Below are positions 28,276 through 36,948 of a DNA stretch of 64,000 nt, in pieces (position 1 is the stretch's first letter; every line of letters starts with the position of its first letter). The stretch lies in the NCBI RefSeq assembly GCF_002005145.1, contig NZ_CP019698.1, positions 868,001 through 932,000 of the forward strand, written 5' to 3'. Position numbers and translations under genes: made by a program. Below the pieces are notes generated by a model that saw only the letters and a program-made list of their open reading frames with translations, did not search any database and was not told where the DNA came from. This stretch comes from Desulforamulus ferrireducens (lineage in GTDB: Bacteria > Bacillota > Desulfotomaculia > Desulfotomaculales > Desulfotomaculaceae).

Positions 28276-28495
28276 GTGCGGCCGGGCAAGGTCGCTAATT
28301 CTAGTGGGTGTAAGCCCCACCAGGGTAATGCCTAACCAGCAGCCCTGTAGCTAGTTCTTGGACACGTTTAGGCAACTGAAAGTTTTAAGCGTAGATCGGC
28401 AAAATAGCGGGCCGAAAGCGAAAGCTGAAGTGATTGAGCATCGAAAACGCCTTGTAATAACTGCTTGGAGGCGGTGATACGTGGCTTGATTTTTG
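28276..28495 (+). mobile_element. Group II intron 5' end (domain I) remnant
   Basis: Starts with GTGCGGCCGGGCAAGG, the conserved GUGYG-type group II 5' end. Stem-rich domain I sequence follows (GTGGGTGTAAGCCCCAC, GTTTAGGCAACTGAAAG, CGGGCCGAAAGCGAAAG) and stops near 28495. No reverse transcriptase follows, so only the 5' end survives. Confidence 0.75.
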
Positions 28496-28519
28496 ATATT
28501 TGTAATCGTTTTGTAACTT

Positions 28520-28541
28520 GTGTGGTCTATAATAAAGCCAC
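28520..28541 (+). promoter_or_regulatory. -10 box inside a small dyad, upstream of the NrdD-tail gene
   Basis: TGTGG and CCACA flank TCTATAATAAAG, placing a TATAAT between inverted 5-bp arms. An operator overlapping the promoter is plausible; the -35 is weak. Confidence 0.4.
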
Positions 28542-28568
28542 AAATTCAGTCACAGGAGGGACCACGCA

Positions 28569-28847
28569 ATGAAAATCAACGTAATTGGCAATGTAAATAA
28601 GGAAGAAGTTGACTCTATAGTTAAGGAAGAAACCGAAAGGCTTGCAGCCAAAGGAAAAGAGGTTGCAACCATCGAAATAGCAGAAGTATCACCAGAGGAA
28701 CTGGGGGTAAAGATCACCGCTAAATCTAACATAAAAAGGGTGCGGCGTATTACTGGTTACTTAAGCACAATAGATAGATTCAATGATACGAAGCAAGATG
28801 AGTTGGAAGATCGTGTCGTTCACAATTTCCCTGGCTGCCGTTGCTAA
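28569..28847 (+). CDS. Small protein resembling the C-terminus of anaerobic ribonucleotide reductase NrdD
   Basis: A 92-aa protein. The C-terminal half RRITGYLSTIDRFNDTKQDELEDR and the terminal CRC resemble the glycyl-radical/zinc tail of NrdD. The N-terminal half (MKINVIGNVNKEEVDSI, ending EVSPEELGVKI) has no clear family. It has its own promoter region, AGGAGGGACC ribosome site and terminator, so it looks like a stand-alone gene. The function is not known to me. Confidence 0.6.
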   Translation: MKINVIGNVNKEEVDSIVKEETERLAAKGKEVATIEIAEVSPEELGVKITAKSNIKRVRRITGYLSTIDRFNDTKQDELEDRVVHNFPGCRC

Positions 28848-28874
28848 TACTTAATTCGCCGAATAACAGGGATA

Positions 28875-28912
28875 AGACTGTCGGACAAAGGTAGTTGTCG
28901 GCAGTCTTTTTA
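28875..28912 (+). terminator. Terminator, copy 1 of a duplicated sequence
   Basis: AGACTG...CAGTCT with inner TCGGACAA/TTGTCGG pairing, then TTTTTAT. A near-identical sequence recurs at 30968-31003, on the far side of the ABC module. Confidence 0.85.
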
Positions 28913-29056
28913 TACTTTAGCCGCCTTAAATTATGGACTTTTGTCCGGGGAGTCTTCGCACTTTATCAGCCCATAAAAAACTTGACTGCTATACAACCAT
29001 AGTGTACTATTTAACTATAACACCAATACATTAATACAGTATAAGGAGGAAAAAAA

Positions 29057-29854
29057 GTGAGAGGTTGGTTCATTTTATTGAAAAAAGAATACCGCATGGC
29101 CAGGACATCGGCCTTTGTCTTGCTAGCTATGCTTATTATTGCAGGGTTGTGGGTGCTGTACTTAAATCGGGGAAACATGGGAATTATTTTAGCGCCAGCA
29201 TCACTGCTGATTATATTTGGTTTGTTTTACCCGGCACTGTTTATGTTGAAAAGTGTTTATAGCGAGTTAAAGAATACACCCCACCTGTGGCTCCACTGCC
29301 CCCAACCGGCTTGGATGCTATTATCAGCTAAATTAGTAATGGCTGTAGGTGTTATGCTGGCTATTCTGGCAGTGGACGCTGTTTTTGTTTATACCATCAT
29401 ATTTAGCACTCCAGAAATCAACGCTATGGGAAAAACTGGTATATCCGCTGGCAATCTGGCTTTATTTGTGACAGAAGTCGGGGTTTATGTGACCATCGCC
29501 ATCATTGGGGTCAGCATCTACATGGCAGCTTGGAGTTCGCTCATGGCTGTGGCCACTGTTGGCAGCCGTCATGTGCTGGGCCGATTCAACTGGTTAGCAG
29601 GGCTTGGAGTCTTTTTAATTGCTACCTGGGGTATGGGTAAGCTGCACTCGTCATGGCTCTATAAAACATTAACCAAATGGGGTGGTTTTAAGATTAAGCT
29701 TTTATCCTTAAATAAAGTTCTGCCTGCGGCAGCAAATGATAACCCCTTTGGCGGTTTGGAGCTATATGCAGGCGAGATTTTTGCAATTCTCATAGCAACT
29801 GTCAGTATATTTGCCCTGTCATCCTGGCTGATTGACAATAAAGTTGAGGTGTAA
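29057..29854 (+). CDS. ABC-2-type membrane permease
   Basis: A 265-aa protein with about six hydrophobic segments (for example AFVLLAMLIIAGLWVL, APASLLIIFGLFYPAL, LFVTEVGVYVTIAIIGVSIY, and a final IFAILIATVSIFALSSWL). It fits the permease of a bacitracin/lantibiotic-type or unknown-substrate exporter (YtrC-like). GTG start with AAGGAGGAAA. It is followed two bases later by the GntR gene and then the ATPase. Confidence 0.8.
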   Translation: MRGWFILLKKEYRMARTSAFVLLAMLIIAGLWVLYLNRGNMGIILAPASLLIIFGLFYPALFMLKSVYSELKNTPHLWLHCPQPAWMLLSAKLVMAVGVMLAILAVDAVFVYTIIFSTPEINAMGKTGISAGNLALFVTEVGVYVTIAIIGVSIYMAAWSSLMAVATVGSRHVLGRFNWLAGLGVFLIATWGMGKLHSSWLYKTLTKWGGFKIKLLSLNKVLPAAANDNPFGGLELYAGEIFAILIATVSIFALSSWLIDNKVEV

Positions 29855-29856
29855 TT

Positions 29857-30222
29857 ATGGGGCACGATTTTCATACAAACCAACCTATCTATTTACAGAT
29901 TATCCAGCGCCTTTGTCGGCAAATCATCCGGGGAGAGTTAGGGGCAGGGGATAAGCTGCCGTCCGTGCGAGAATTGGCAGTACAAATGGGGGTTAATCCA
30001 AACACTGTACAAAGGGTTTATAGTGAAATGGAACGATTACAAGTTGCTGAAACAAAGCGAGGTTTGGGGACGTTTGTTACGGAAAAGGAAAGCCGGCTGA
30101 AGCAGCTAAGAGAAGAACTGATGACCGAACAAATCAGCAGCTTTATTAGTGACATGAAAGAGATGGGCTTTACAGCCTCTGAGATTGTAGAAGGGGTAAG
30201 AAAAACACTGGAACATGAATAG
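29857..30222 (+). CDS. GntR-family regulator, YtrA subfamily
   Basis: A 121-aa protein with an N-terminal winged helix (PIYLQIIQRLCRQIIRGEL, then LPSVRELAVQMGVNPNTVQRVYSEM) and only a short C-terminal helix, as in YtrA-type regulators that control their own ABC operon. It lies between the permease and ATPase genes, which supports that job. Confidence 0.9.
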   Translation: MGHDFHTNQPIYLQIIQRLCRQIIRGELGAGDKLPSVRELAVQMGVNPNTVQRVYSEMERLQVAETKRGLGTFVTEKESRLKQLREELMTEQISSFISDMKEMGFTASEIVEGVRKTLEHE

Positions 30223-30235
30223 GAGAGATGTCGTT

Positions 30236-30937
30236 ATGTCCGATTATATAGTGGAGTTTAATAATGTCACCAAGGAATATGTTAGACAGGTGGCTTTACA
30301 AAATATCAGTTTGAAACTGCCACGGGGCAAGTTAATTGGTTTGGTGGGACCTAACGGCAGCGGCAAATCTACCATCTTAAAACTAATCGCCGGGTTGGTT
30401 CGCCCCAGCAGAGGTTCCGTGAGGGTTAACGGACGGCAAGCTAACCGTATGCTTGCCTCTGAAATATCTTATCTTTCTGAATTAGATGTTCTTTACCCAT
30501 TTTATACCGTTGCCGAAACCATAGACTTTAATGCCGGGTTGTTTAGAAATTTTGATATGGCAAAGGCCCGGGAGATGATGAGCTTTATGCAGCTGGATCC
30601 TGGTAAAAAGGTAAAAGATTTATCTAAGGGTAATAGGGGGAGACTAAAAATTATTTTGTCCCTGGCCAGGCAAGTCCCTCTAATTTTAATGGATGAGCCC
30701 CTGTCCGGCTTGGATCCCCTGGTACGGGATTCTATTATTCAGTCCTTGATATCATACCTGGATTTAGAACAACAAACCGTCATTATGACGACCCACGAAG
30801 TAACGGAAGTGGAACCGATTCTGGATACAGTGGTGGCAATTCAGAATGGCCAGCTACGAGGTATGGCTGAAGTTGAGGAGATCCGGATGACACACGGCCA
30901 GAGCTTGGTGGAATGGATGAAACATAATTTAGCTTAA
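30236..30937 (+). CDS. ABC transporter ATP-binding protein
   Basis: A 233-aa ATPase: Walker A VGPNGSGKST (about 36-45), a degenerate signature LSKGNRGRLK in place of LSGGQ, Walker B LILMDEPLSGLDP, and H-loop MTTHE. ATG 30236 is chosen with AGGAGAG eight bases upstream; the in-frame ATG 30215 lies before the GntR stop. It powers the ABC-2 permease at 29057. Confidence 0.93.
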   Translation: MSDYIVEFNNVTKEYVRQVALQNISLKLPRGKLIGLVGPNGSGKSTILKLIAGLVRPSRGSVRVNGRQANRMLASEISYLSELDVLYPFYTVAETIDFNAGLFRNFDMAKAREMMSFMQLDPGKKVKDLSKGNRGRLKIILSLARQVPLILMDEPLSGLDPLVRDSIIQSLISYLDLEQQTVIMTTHEVTEVEPILDTVVAIQNGQLRGMAEVEEIRMTHGQSLVEWMKHNLA

Positions 30938-30967
30938 CCGAAGTTTATCCCTTTTTGTTCAATCCTC

Positions 30968-31003
30968 AGACTGTCGACAAAGGTAGTTGTCGGCAGTCTT
31001 TTT
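30968..31003 (+). terminator. Terminator, copy 2 of the duplicated sequence
   Basis: Same AGACTGTCG...CGGCAGTCT hairpin plus TTTTTAT as at 28875, and similar bases after it (CCGCC.TAAAT). It ends the ABC operon. From here to the IS1182 element no convincing gene is seen. Confidence 0.85.
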
Positions 31004-31254
31004 ATGTTCATCCGCCCTAAATCAACCATTTATAATAAAATATATGTAGAAATATGTAGAGGCGATGGACATGCTGTAGCTAATCACGACAACCAGCACT
31101 TACGTACATGTAGCCAATGGGGAAAATCCTATTCACAAAAGCCAACCACTGTTAATACTGTTGAAAATAGGGAAAACCCCCATGCCACATCTTCTTGTAG
31201 ACAATATGTGCTTAATTCATTAACCGAATGTACCGCGCTGGTGTTCTGCATCCG

Positions 31255-32874
31255 TTAGAATTCTAAGGTATACTCTCCTTTCTTGAATTTGCTTAGGTTT
31301 ACTTTGGTAAACTGGTATACTTTTAGTATACCACAGACTGAAGACAAACGCCACTTTAAGCCGAAAGACTTAAAGTGGCGTTTCCATTTAAATTGAAAAA
31401 TATTACTAATCGTAAAGAAAATAGAACGTGCCGGTGGCAACATTCCTAATCTTTTCTTCCACATCGCTATTTTCTTTAAATTCATGCATGCAAAAAGAAG
31501 CGTCAGGTAGTTTTGCACTTTCCTCAAGCCTCGGTAGTGAGTGTACCTCATGCCATGTTTCTCTTTGGCATCGGCAAATACTCGCTCTATGGTTTCACTC
31601 CGCTTTTTGTATAAGTCCTTTCCCTGCTTAGTATACCGTAGATGCTCGGCAATTTCTCGATATGGTTCCCAAATATGCCTGGTTACAACCTTTGTGTAAT
31701 TCTTGCTTTGGGTACATTCCATTCTCTTTGGGCAGTTAATGCATATTTTGGGATCACTTTTGTATTCCCGATATCCTTCTCGGTTAGTTGTACTATACTT
31801 TAAGATTTGATCCTGAGGGCAAATATAGCAATCGTAATATTCATCGTAAACATACTCAGATTTTTTAAAGTAGCCCTTTTTAGTCATGGGTCTCTTGTAG
31901 GGCATAATAGGAAGTTTTCCTGCTTTGATGATCTCTCTACAAACACCTGGGGTCTTGTAACCAGCATCAACCACAACTGCTTGGATTTCCGGAAATTGTT
32001 TGTTTACTTTTCCAAATATATCGGTGAATACTTGACTATCATGGATATTTCCAGGGGCAGTTTCTACTCCAAGAATAAAGTTGTTTTTATCACAGGCTAC
32101 TGAAGCCATATAGGCAAAACATCGCTCTTTTTCACCCTTGTGGAACATTCCACATTCAGGATCTGTTTTACTCACCGTAACTTCTCTGGTCTCAGTCGGG
32201 GTAGAAGACGCATTGCCGTCTCCTTTGTTATCGTCGTCATCATCATCTCTAAAGGGTTTCTTCCCGTGCTCTTCACGATCAGCATTTATCTCTACAAATA
32301 GATTACGTTTATATTTATGTACTCGGTGCTTAACCATTTTTTTAACGTGCTTATTCTTATTAGCACTGGCCTTTACGTGGGTTGCATCGATAAATACGGC
32401 ATCTGTTTTGACAAAACCACATTGAATAGCTTCCATCAGTACCTTTTCAAAGACTTTCTCAAACAAATCACTTTTCTTAAACCGTCTTTCATAGTTTTTT
32501 CCAAAGGTTGAAAAGTGGGGTATTTTTTCACCCAGACTATAGCCAAGAAACCAACGGTAGGCAATGTTGACTTCTACCTCTTGAATGGTTTGACGCATAG
32601 ACCTAATTCCATACAAAGCTTGTAACATGATCAATTTAATCAGTACTACTGGATCAATGCTAGGCCTTCCGGTATTGTCGCTGTATAATTCTTTGACTTC
32701 ATCATAAATAAAGTTAAAATCTATACTAGCTTCTACCGCACGAAGTAAGTGATTATCAGGAACCAATGTATCAATACTAACGAATTCAACCTGATTAATG
32801 ATAGTCCGGTCTTTTTTTCTCAGCACTTTATATCGCCCCCACAAACCAACAAACTGATATATATATTTTACCAT
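31255..32874 (-). CDS. IS1182-family transposase
   Basis: A 539-aa DDE transposase: N-terminal SIDTLVPDNHLLRAVE, catalytic-region VFIDATHVKASANK, VVVDAGYKTPGV, a CPQ...CINCPKRMEC zinc-binding cluster, and ERVFADAKEKHGMRYTHYRG. An acidic tract DDDDDDN lies near 222. The ORF does not stop inside the element: it passes the terminal repeat at 31331 and ends 76 bases into flanking DNA, so the last 25 or so residues depend on the insertion site. Confidence 0.93.
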   Translation of the reverse strand: MVKYIYQFVGLWGRYKVLRKKDRTIINQVEFVSIDTLVPDNHLLRAVEASIDFNFIYDEVKELYSDNTGRPSIDPVVLIKLIMLQALYGIRSMRQTIQEVEVNIAYRWFLGYSLGEKIPHFSTFGKNYERRFKKSDLFEKVFEKVLMEAIQCGFVKTDAVFIDATHVKASANKNKHVKKMVKHRVHKYKRNLFVEINADREEHGKKPFRDDDDDDNKGDGNASSTPTETREVTVSKTDPECGMFHKGEKERCFAYMASVACDKNNFILGVETAPGNIHDSQVFTDIFGKVNKQFPEIQAVVVDAGYKTPGVCREIIKAGKLPIMPYKRPMTKKGYFKKSEYVYDEYYDCYICPQDQILKYSTTNREGYREYKSDPKICINCPKRMECTQSKNYTKVVTRHIWEPYREIAEHLRYTKQGKDLYKKRSETIERVFADAKEKHGMRYTHYRGLRKVQNYLTLLFACMNLKKIAMWKKRLGMLPPARSIFFTISNIFQFKWKRHFKSFGLKWRLSSVCGILKVYQFTKVNLSKFKKGEYTLEF

Positions 32875-32943
32875 AAATGGTTATGTTTGGGGCATAGTGT
32901 AAATAAAAAGAGTATCGACACTGACTTTGTCGACACTCTGTGG
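31331..32943 (-). mobile_element. IS1182-family element with 15-bp palindromic target duplication
   Basis: 1613 bp between CCACAGACTGAAGACAAA and its imperfect inverted copy (CCACAGAGTGTCGACAAA). Both flanks carry TATACTTTTAGTATA (31316-31330 and 32944-32958) in direct orientation. Because this sequence is itself nearly palindromic, the target was a hairpin, GGTATAC...GTATACC. An internal dyad (AAACGCCACTTTAAG) lies near the left end. Confidence 0.88.
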
Positions 32944-32999
32944 TATACTTTTAGTATACCATATATATTGCAATGATTAAGGCGCTTTTGCAAGGTTTA

Positions 33000-33155
33000 C
33001 TAGTTTAGTTTTGGTATACCTTCATGCGCCCCGTGACCAAGACGAATTGCCCCATCGCCCCGGGCGATGACCGCCATTACCATACCGCCGACCCCGGTGG
33101 ATGTAGTTAAGCTGCCATTACCAGCCTCATGCCATTTCCCTGCTCCGGTTTACAG
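33000..33155 (-). pseudogene. C-terminal fragment of an unrecognised protein
   Basis: An open frame of about 50 codons, high in glycine (TSTGVGGMVMAVIARGDG, ending HEGIPKLN then TAG). It is GC-rich compared with its surroundings and has no start. It lies between IS1182 and a group II intron piece, so it is a remnant. The style suggests a structural or tail-type protein, but I do not recognise it. Confidence 0.35.
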
Positions 33156-33189
33156 TAAAATAAACATATAGAATAAGGAATAACCGAAA

Positions 33190-33540
33190 TCTTCCAATCT
33201 TGATTCTCATAGAAGAACTGCGAGCGAAACTGCGGGGTCATTTCGGATACTATGGTATAACCGACAATGGTGATATAATAAGTAAATTTTTCTACGATAC
33301 TATACGATTGTTATACAAGTGGTTGAACATGAGAAGTCAGCGAACCAGTTTTGATTGGGAGAAATTTAATCTTTTTCTGCAGCAATGTTCTCTGCCTAAA
33401 CCTAGAATTAGTGTAAATATCTACAACATAAGGCCCCACATTGGCTATATTCGTGAATGATGTTATGAGGAGCCGTATGCGTTAATAGCGCCAGTACGGT
33501 TCTGAGAGGGGTGTGTGACCAATTGGGCCATGGAGCAAAT
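33190..33540 (+). mobile_element. Group II intron 3' remnant
   Basis: Contains the last ~85 codons of a group II reverse transcriptase/maturase (33200-33460: LRGHFGYYGITDN, LYKWLNMRSQR, LPKPRISVNIYNI), then a domain V-type hairpin GAGCCGTATGCG...ACGGTTCTGAGAGGGG (about 33469-33512). The 5' part of the intron is missing. Confidence 0.8.
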
Positions 33541-33619
33541 ATTGTGACACTCCCAGAGGAAACGGGGAGAAACAGGGAACATAAAGCGTCTCCTAAAGCC
33601 TGAGAGGCGCACATCTACT

Positions 33620-33945
33620 CGACCGATCATCTTCCTGATCCCATAAGGATATTCAAAATAAGCCATTAGTTCCAGCCAGTTGTTTTCCCAAGACTTGATT
33701 ATGATAGGGGGTTTCTTGCCCCACTTCTCTTTAAATTCCTCAAAGACAAATTCAGCCTCTTCAGGGGTCAAAGCCTGGTAAACTTTCTTAAGGTCAGTCA
33801 TTACTGCCTTCTGCTCTTTGTAGGATACATATTTCATAGAGTTACGAATTTGGTGAATAACACATAATTGTATCCTTGTCCTGGGAAAAACATCGTTAAT
33901 GGCCTCGCTAAAGCTGGAAAGATCGTCTTTACAGGCTATTAATAT
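33620..33945 (-). pseudogene. IS256-family transposase fragment
   Basis: About 105 codons of the central IS256/mutator transposase: ACKDDLSSFSEAINDVFPRTRIQLCVIHQIRNS, read across about 33940-33840, then YVSYKEQKAVMTDLKKVYQA and YPYGIRKMI. Both ends are missing. Confidence 0.8.
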
Positions 33946-34101
33946 AAAAAAATGTTACTTTTAAAAGTAATTTGTCGAAACATTCTTACTAAAAAAATCA
34001 ATTTGTAAAAGGGTAATTGTAGTTTTTTGAAGAATTTAATCCATATTAATAAAGTTTCGTGACAGTACAATAGGGAGGTGGTCATCTTAGATTTGTTGTT
34101 C

Positions 34102-34472
34102 ATGGTTAAAAAACATGGACTTAATAATCAGGAACTATCAATGCTTGAACTTGAGATCGAGAAGAATAACAAAAAGAAATCAACTTCCTGGGTTTTATTT
34201 CTATTTTTAGGTGGATTTGGTGCACATAAGTTTTATCTTAACCAAAAGAAACTTGGTTTTATCTACATGGGAATCACATTTGGCTTTATTTTTTATCCAT
34301 GATTACTGAAGGCTACTCACATATATTTGATAATATATTAGGTGGATATTACGGACTGTGGATTATCGGTTATTTTATATACGATATTTTAACTTTAAAT
34401 AAACAAATTGAAAAAGTGAACGATGTCTTAGTAGAACAGGCATTACAAAGAATAATGAGTTTAAGTTCTTAG
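34102..34472 (+). pseudogene. TM2-domain protein split by a frameshift (or two coupled ORFs)
   Basis: The first frame encodes an N-terminal helix plus the start of a TM2 domain (FLGGFGAHKFYLNQKKLGFIY) and ends at TGA 34300-34302. The second frame begins at ATG 34299, overlapping as ATGA, and completes the domain (GGYYGLWIIGYFIYDILT) with a helical tail to 34472. A T6 run at 34289-34294 is where a one-base slip would restore one ORF. The gene resembles its downstream neighbour. Confidence 0.65.
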
Positions 34473-34489
34473 TCAAGGGAGGTATTAGA

Positions 34490-34834
34490 TTGAATACTTT
34501 ATTTGCAAAACAGGATTTAACAACCGAGGAATTAAATATTCTGAACATTGAGCTGGAAAAAAGAAAGAAAAGTGCAACCACTATGTACCTATTATGGTTC
34601 TTTACAGGGTGCATTGGTGGTCATAGATATTATTTAGGTGACATCGGTTATGCCATAGGAATGACATTAACATTAGGAGGTCTTGGATTTTGGGCATTAA
34701 TTGATGTTTTTTTAATTGGTAGCAGGTTAAGAAAAAAGACAGAAATGTTAGAAGCTGAAATTATTCAAAATCTAAAGGCTATGAAGCAGGCAAAAAAGAA
34801 CAGTGAGGCTGAGGCAGCGGCTGCACATGTGTAG
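34490..34834 (+). CDS. TM2-domain membrane protein
   Basis: A 114-aa protein: N-terminal acidic helix, TM2 domain with two membrane segments (YLLWFFTGCIGGHRYYLGD, then TLGGLGFWALIDVFLI), and a Lys/Ala-rich C-terminal helix. Start is TTG 34490 with GGGAGG eight bases upstream. It is a paralogue of the split gene just before it. The function of TM2 proteins in bacteria is largely unknown. Confidence 0.8.
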   Translation: MNTLFAKQDLTTEELNILNIELEKRKKSATTMYLLWFFTGCIGGHRYYLGDIGYAIGMTLTLGGLGFWALIDVFLIGSRLRKKTEMLEAEIIQNLKAMKQAKKNSEAEAAAAHV

Positions 34835-34858
34835 ATAACTTGGGGAACTATTTTGTTC

Positions 34859-34884
34859 GTAAGCGTCAAACCTTACCCACCTAG
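34859..34884 (+). repeat. Orphan IS66-like terminal repeat
   Basis: GTAAGCGTCAAACCTTACCCACCT closely resembles the IS66 right-end repeat found 154 bases away at 35013, in the same orientation. It is probably the surviving end of an older related element. Confidence 0.55.
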
Positions 34885-34907
34885 TTTTATGTTTTAGCAT
34901 GTAGGAT

Positions 34908-34944
34908 AATCTTCCTCAGAACACAAAGTGAGGAGGATTTTTTT
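34908..34944 (+). terminator. Terminator-like hairpin
   Basis: AATCTTCCTCA / TGAGGAGGATT stem with a 10-base loop followed by seven T residues. The right arm also contains a GAGGAGG that could serve the ATG at 34945, which begins a short ORF (MATKAERQKSLYHFRQG) that copy C of IS66 interrupts. Confidence 0.6.
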
Positions 34945-35117
34945 ATGGCGACGAAAGCGGAACGACAAAAAAGTCTATATCATTTTCGACAGGGTTTTCT
35001 TGAAGTTTTTTCGTAAGCGTCAAATCCTACGTCACCTGTTGCCAGCACTACGGGTATGCTAACATATATAAAAAGCACCCAGGAATGGATGAGGGGGATA
35101 TGGATAACTGGTTCCCC

Positions 35118-35399
35118 CTAAAAAAATCCATCACGCAGGGCCGCTTTAAATTCGTTAAATTGTTTTTGAATTAACCTTCTGTGCCGGTCGTCCGACAGGC
35201 CCACCGCTTGGTCAAATCCTTCCTCAGCCAGGTAATAATTAAAGCACTCCGCAAGATCCGGATTTTCTCGTTCCATTTTTGCATAGTGCTTTATCAGGTA
35301 ATGGTTGAAATCTAAATCAAAGTCTAAGCGACTACGCTTTCCGTCCAGATATTCCTGGACAAAAGTCATCATAAATTTAGTTGCGGTGCCTCTGGACAT
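35118..35399 (-). CDS. Small conserved protein carried by IS66 (copy C)
   Basis: The same 93-aa protein as at 25516, with identical sequence, directly after tnpC. The start is set by analogy with copy A. Function unknown. Confidence 0.72.
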   Translation of the reverse strand: MSRGTATKFMMTFVQEYLDGKRSRLDFDLDFNHYLIKHYAKMERENPDLAECFNYYLAEEGFDQAVGLSDDRHRRLIQKQFNEFKAALRDGFF

Positions 35400-35400
35400 C

Positions 35401-36948
35401 TTAGGCATTCTCCTTTGTAAATGGCATACGGCATTTTTCGGGGATAGCTTCGCCCCAAGGTAATAGGGCATCCAATTCCCCAACTGATGTAGATGGAACA
35501 GTTTCAAGTAGGAATTTCATATATTCAAAGGGCAGCAGCCCGTTTGCTTTGGCGGTTTCTATGATGGAATAAACTACTGAGCTCGATATAGCCCCTTTGA
35601 CAGCATTGCAGAACAACCAATTTTTGCGGCCCAAGGCAAAGGGACGCACGGCATTTTCCGCGCGGTTGTTCGAGAGTTCAGTACGCCCGTCAAGGTAGAC
35701 ATTCATTAGCCATTCGCGCTGTTCCAATGCATAGTGCACCGCCTTTCCCATAGCGGTTTTGGGAAGGACGGTCAACGTTTGCAGCCAGCCAAAAAAAGCC
35801 TCTGCCAGAGGCTTAGATTTCTCTAATCTCAGTTTGTAGCGTTCTTCAGGGGTTAAACTTTCCCACTGTTCTTCCAAGTGGAAAAGTAAGCCAATGCGCC
35901 TAACAGCATCGTTTGCTGATGATACAGCCCTTTCGCAATTTGGAATAGCCTTAAGGGCATCCTCAAATTTACGTCGCATATGAACCCAACATCCCACAAC
36001 TGTGACCCCGGGTAATGTGTGATAGGCAGCATAGCCATCTGTGTGCAGAAAGCCCCTAAAACCCTTTAAAAACTGCCGCGGGTGGGTGCTTGACCGGCTG
36101 GGTTGATACTCAAAGAGAACAATCTGCCGTTTTGTATCCCCACTTGTCCTGTACAACCACATATAGCTGTTTGAAACGGCAGTCTTCCCAGGTTCCCGTA
36201 AAACCTGCACTGTACTCTCATCAGCATGAAGCACATCCTGTGTCAGCAATATGGCCTTCATTCGCTCATAAATGGGCAACAGCCAATCCTCACTGCAGCG
36301 GATGACCCAGTTGGCCATAGTCTGACGGGAAAGCCGCACCCCCTGCCTTTTCCAGTCTTGCTCTTGCCGGTACAGTGGGATATGCTGAACATATTTTTGT
36401 GTTATGATGTGGGCCACTGCAGATGGCGAAGCAAGGCTGCCGCTGATTAGCGGCTTGGGCATTTCCGCCTTTACTATAGGCACATGGTCGCCATTTTTTT
36501 CGCAGTTCCGGCAGGATAGTACGGCACGTCTATGCTCCACAACCTTGACCTGAGGAGGAATAATTACAAGCTCGCGCCGGGTATCATGTCCCATTTCACG
36601 CAGCATCCCACCGCATTCAGGACAAACTCGTTCTTCTTCGGGAAGTGTATGTTCCACCGTCTCCACCGGCAATACTGACAGGTCATCTTTTCTTTTGCCA
36701 ATGCGTTTGCGGCGGGCATAGGTAATTTCTTCGAGCTCCGGCTCGTTTTTTTGTAAATCAGCTTCTTTTTCAACCTCGTCAAACAGACCAAGCTGACCAG
36801 GCAAAGTACCCTTTTCGCTTGATGGCCCAAATTGGCGATGTTTAGAAAGCCGAAACTGTTCCTCGTAAAACTTTACGAGCATCTCCAGTTCGGCTATACG
36901 GGCATCCTTTTCAGCTATTATTTCGGTCCAGCTGTTTGCAGTTTCCAT
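35401..36948 (-). CDS. tnpC: IS66 transposase TnpC (copy C)
   Basis: A 515-aa transposase with all the motifs of the copy at 23967. Few substitutions were seen (for example METANSW for METANNW, and MLREMG for MLHEMG). It is intact. Confidence 0.95.
   Translation of the reverse strand: METANSWTEIIAEKDARIAELEMLVKFYEEQFRLSKHRQFGPSSEKGTLPGQLGLFDEVEKEADLQKNEPELEEITYARRKRIGKRKDDLSVLPVETVEHTLPEEERVCPECGGMLREMGHDTRRELVIIPPQVKVVEHRRAVLSCRNCEKNGDHVPIVKAEMPKPLISGSLASPSAVAHIITQKYVQHIPLYRQEQDWKRQGVRLSRQTMANWVIRCSEDWLLPIYERMKAILLTQDVLHADESTVQVLREPGKTAVSNSYMWLYRTSGDTKRQIVLFEYQPSRSSTHPRQFLKGFRGFLHTDGYAAYHTLPGVTVVGCWVHMRRKFEDALKAIPNCERAVSSANDAVRRIGLLFHLEEQWESLTPEERYKLRLEKSKPLAEAFFGWLQTLTVLPKTAMGKAVHYALEQREWLMNVYLDGRTELSNNRAENAVRPFALGRKNWLFCNAVKGAISSSVVYSIIETAKANGLLPFEYMKFLLETVPSTSVGELDALLPWGEAIPEKCRMPFTKENA

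Noticed and set aside
31004-31258. 84-codon plus-strand ORF after the ABC operon
   Set aside because: It starts inside the terminator tail, lacks a ribosome site and has no protein-like pattern.
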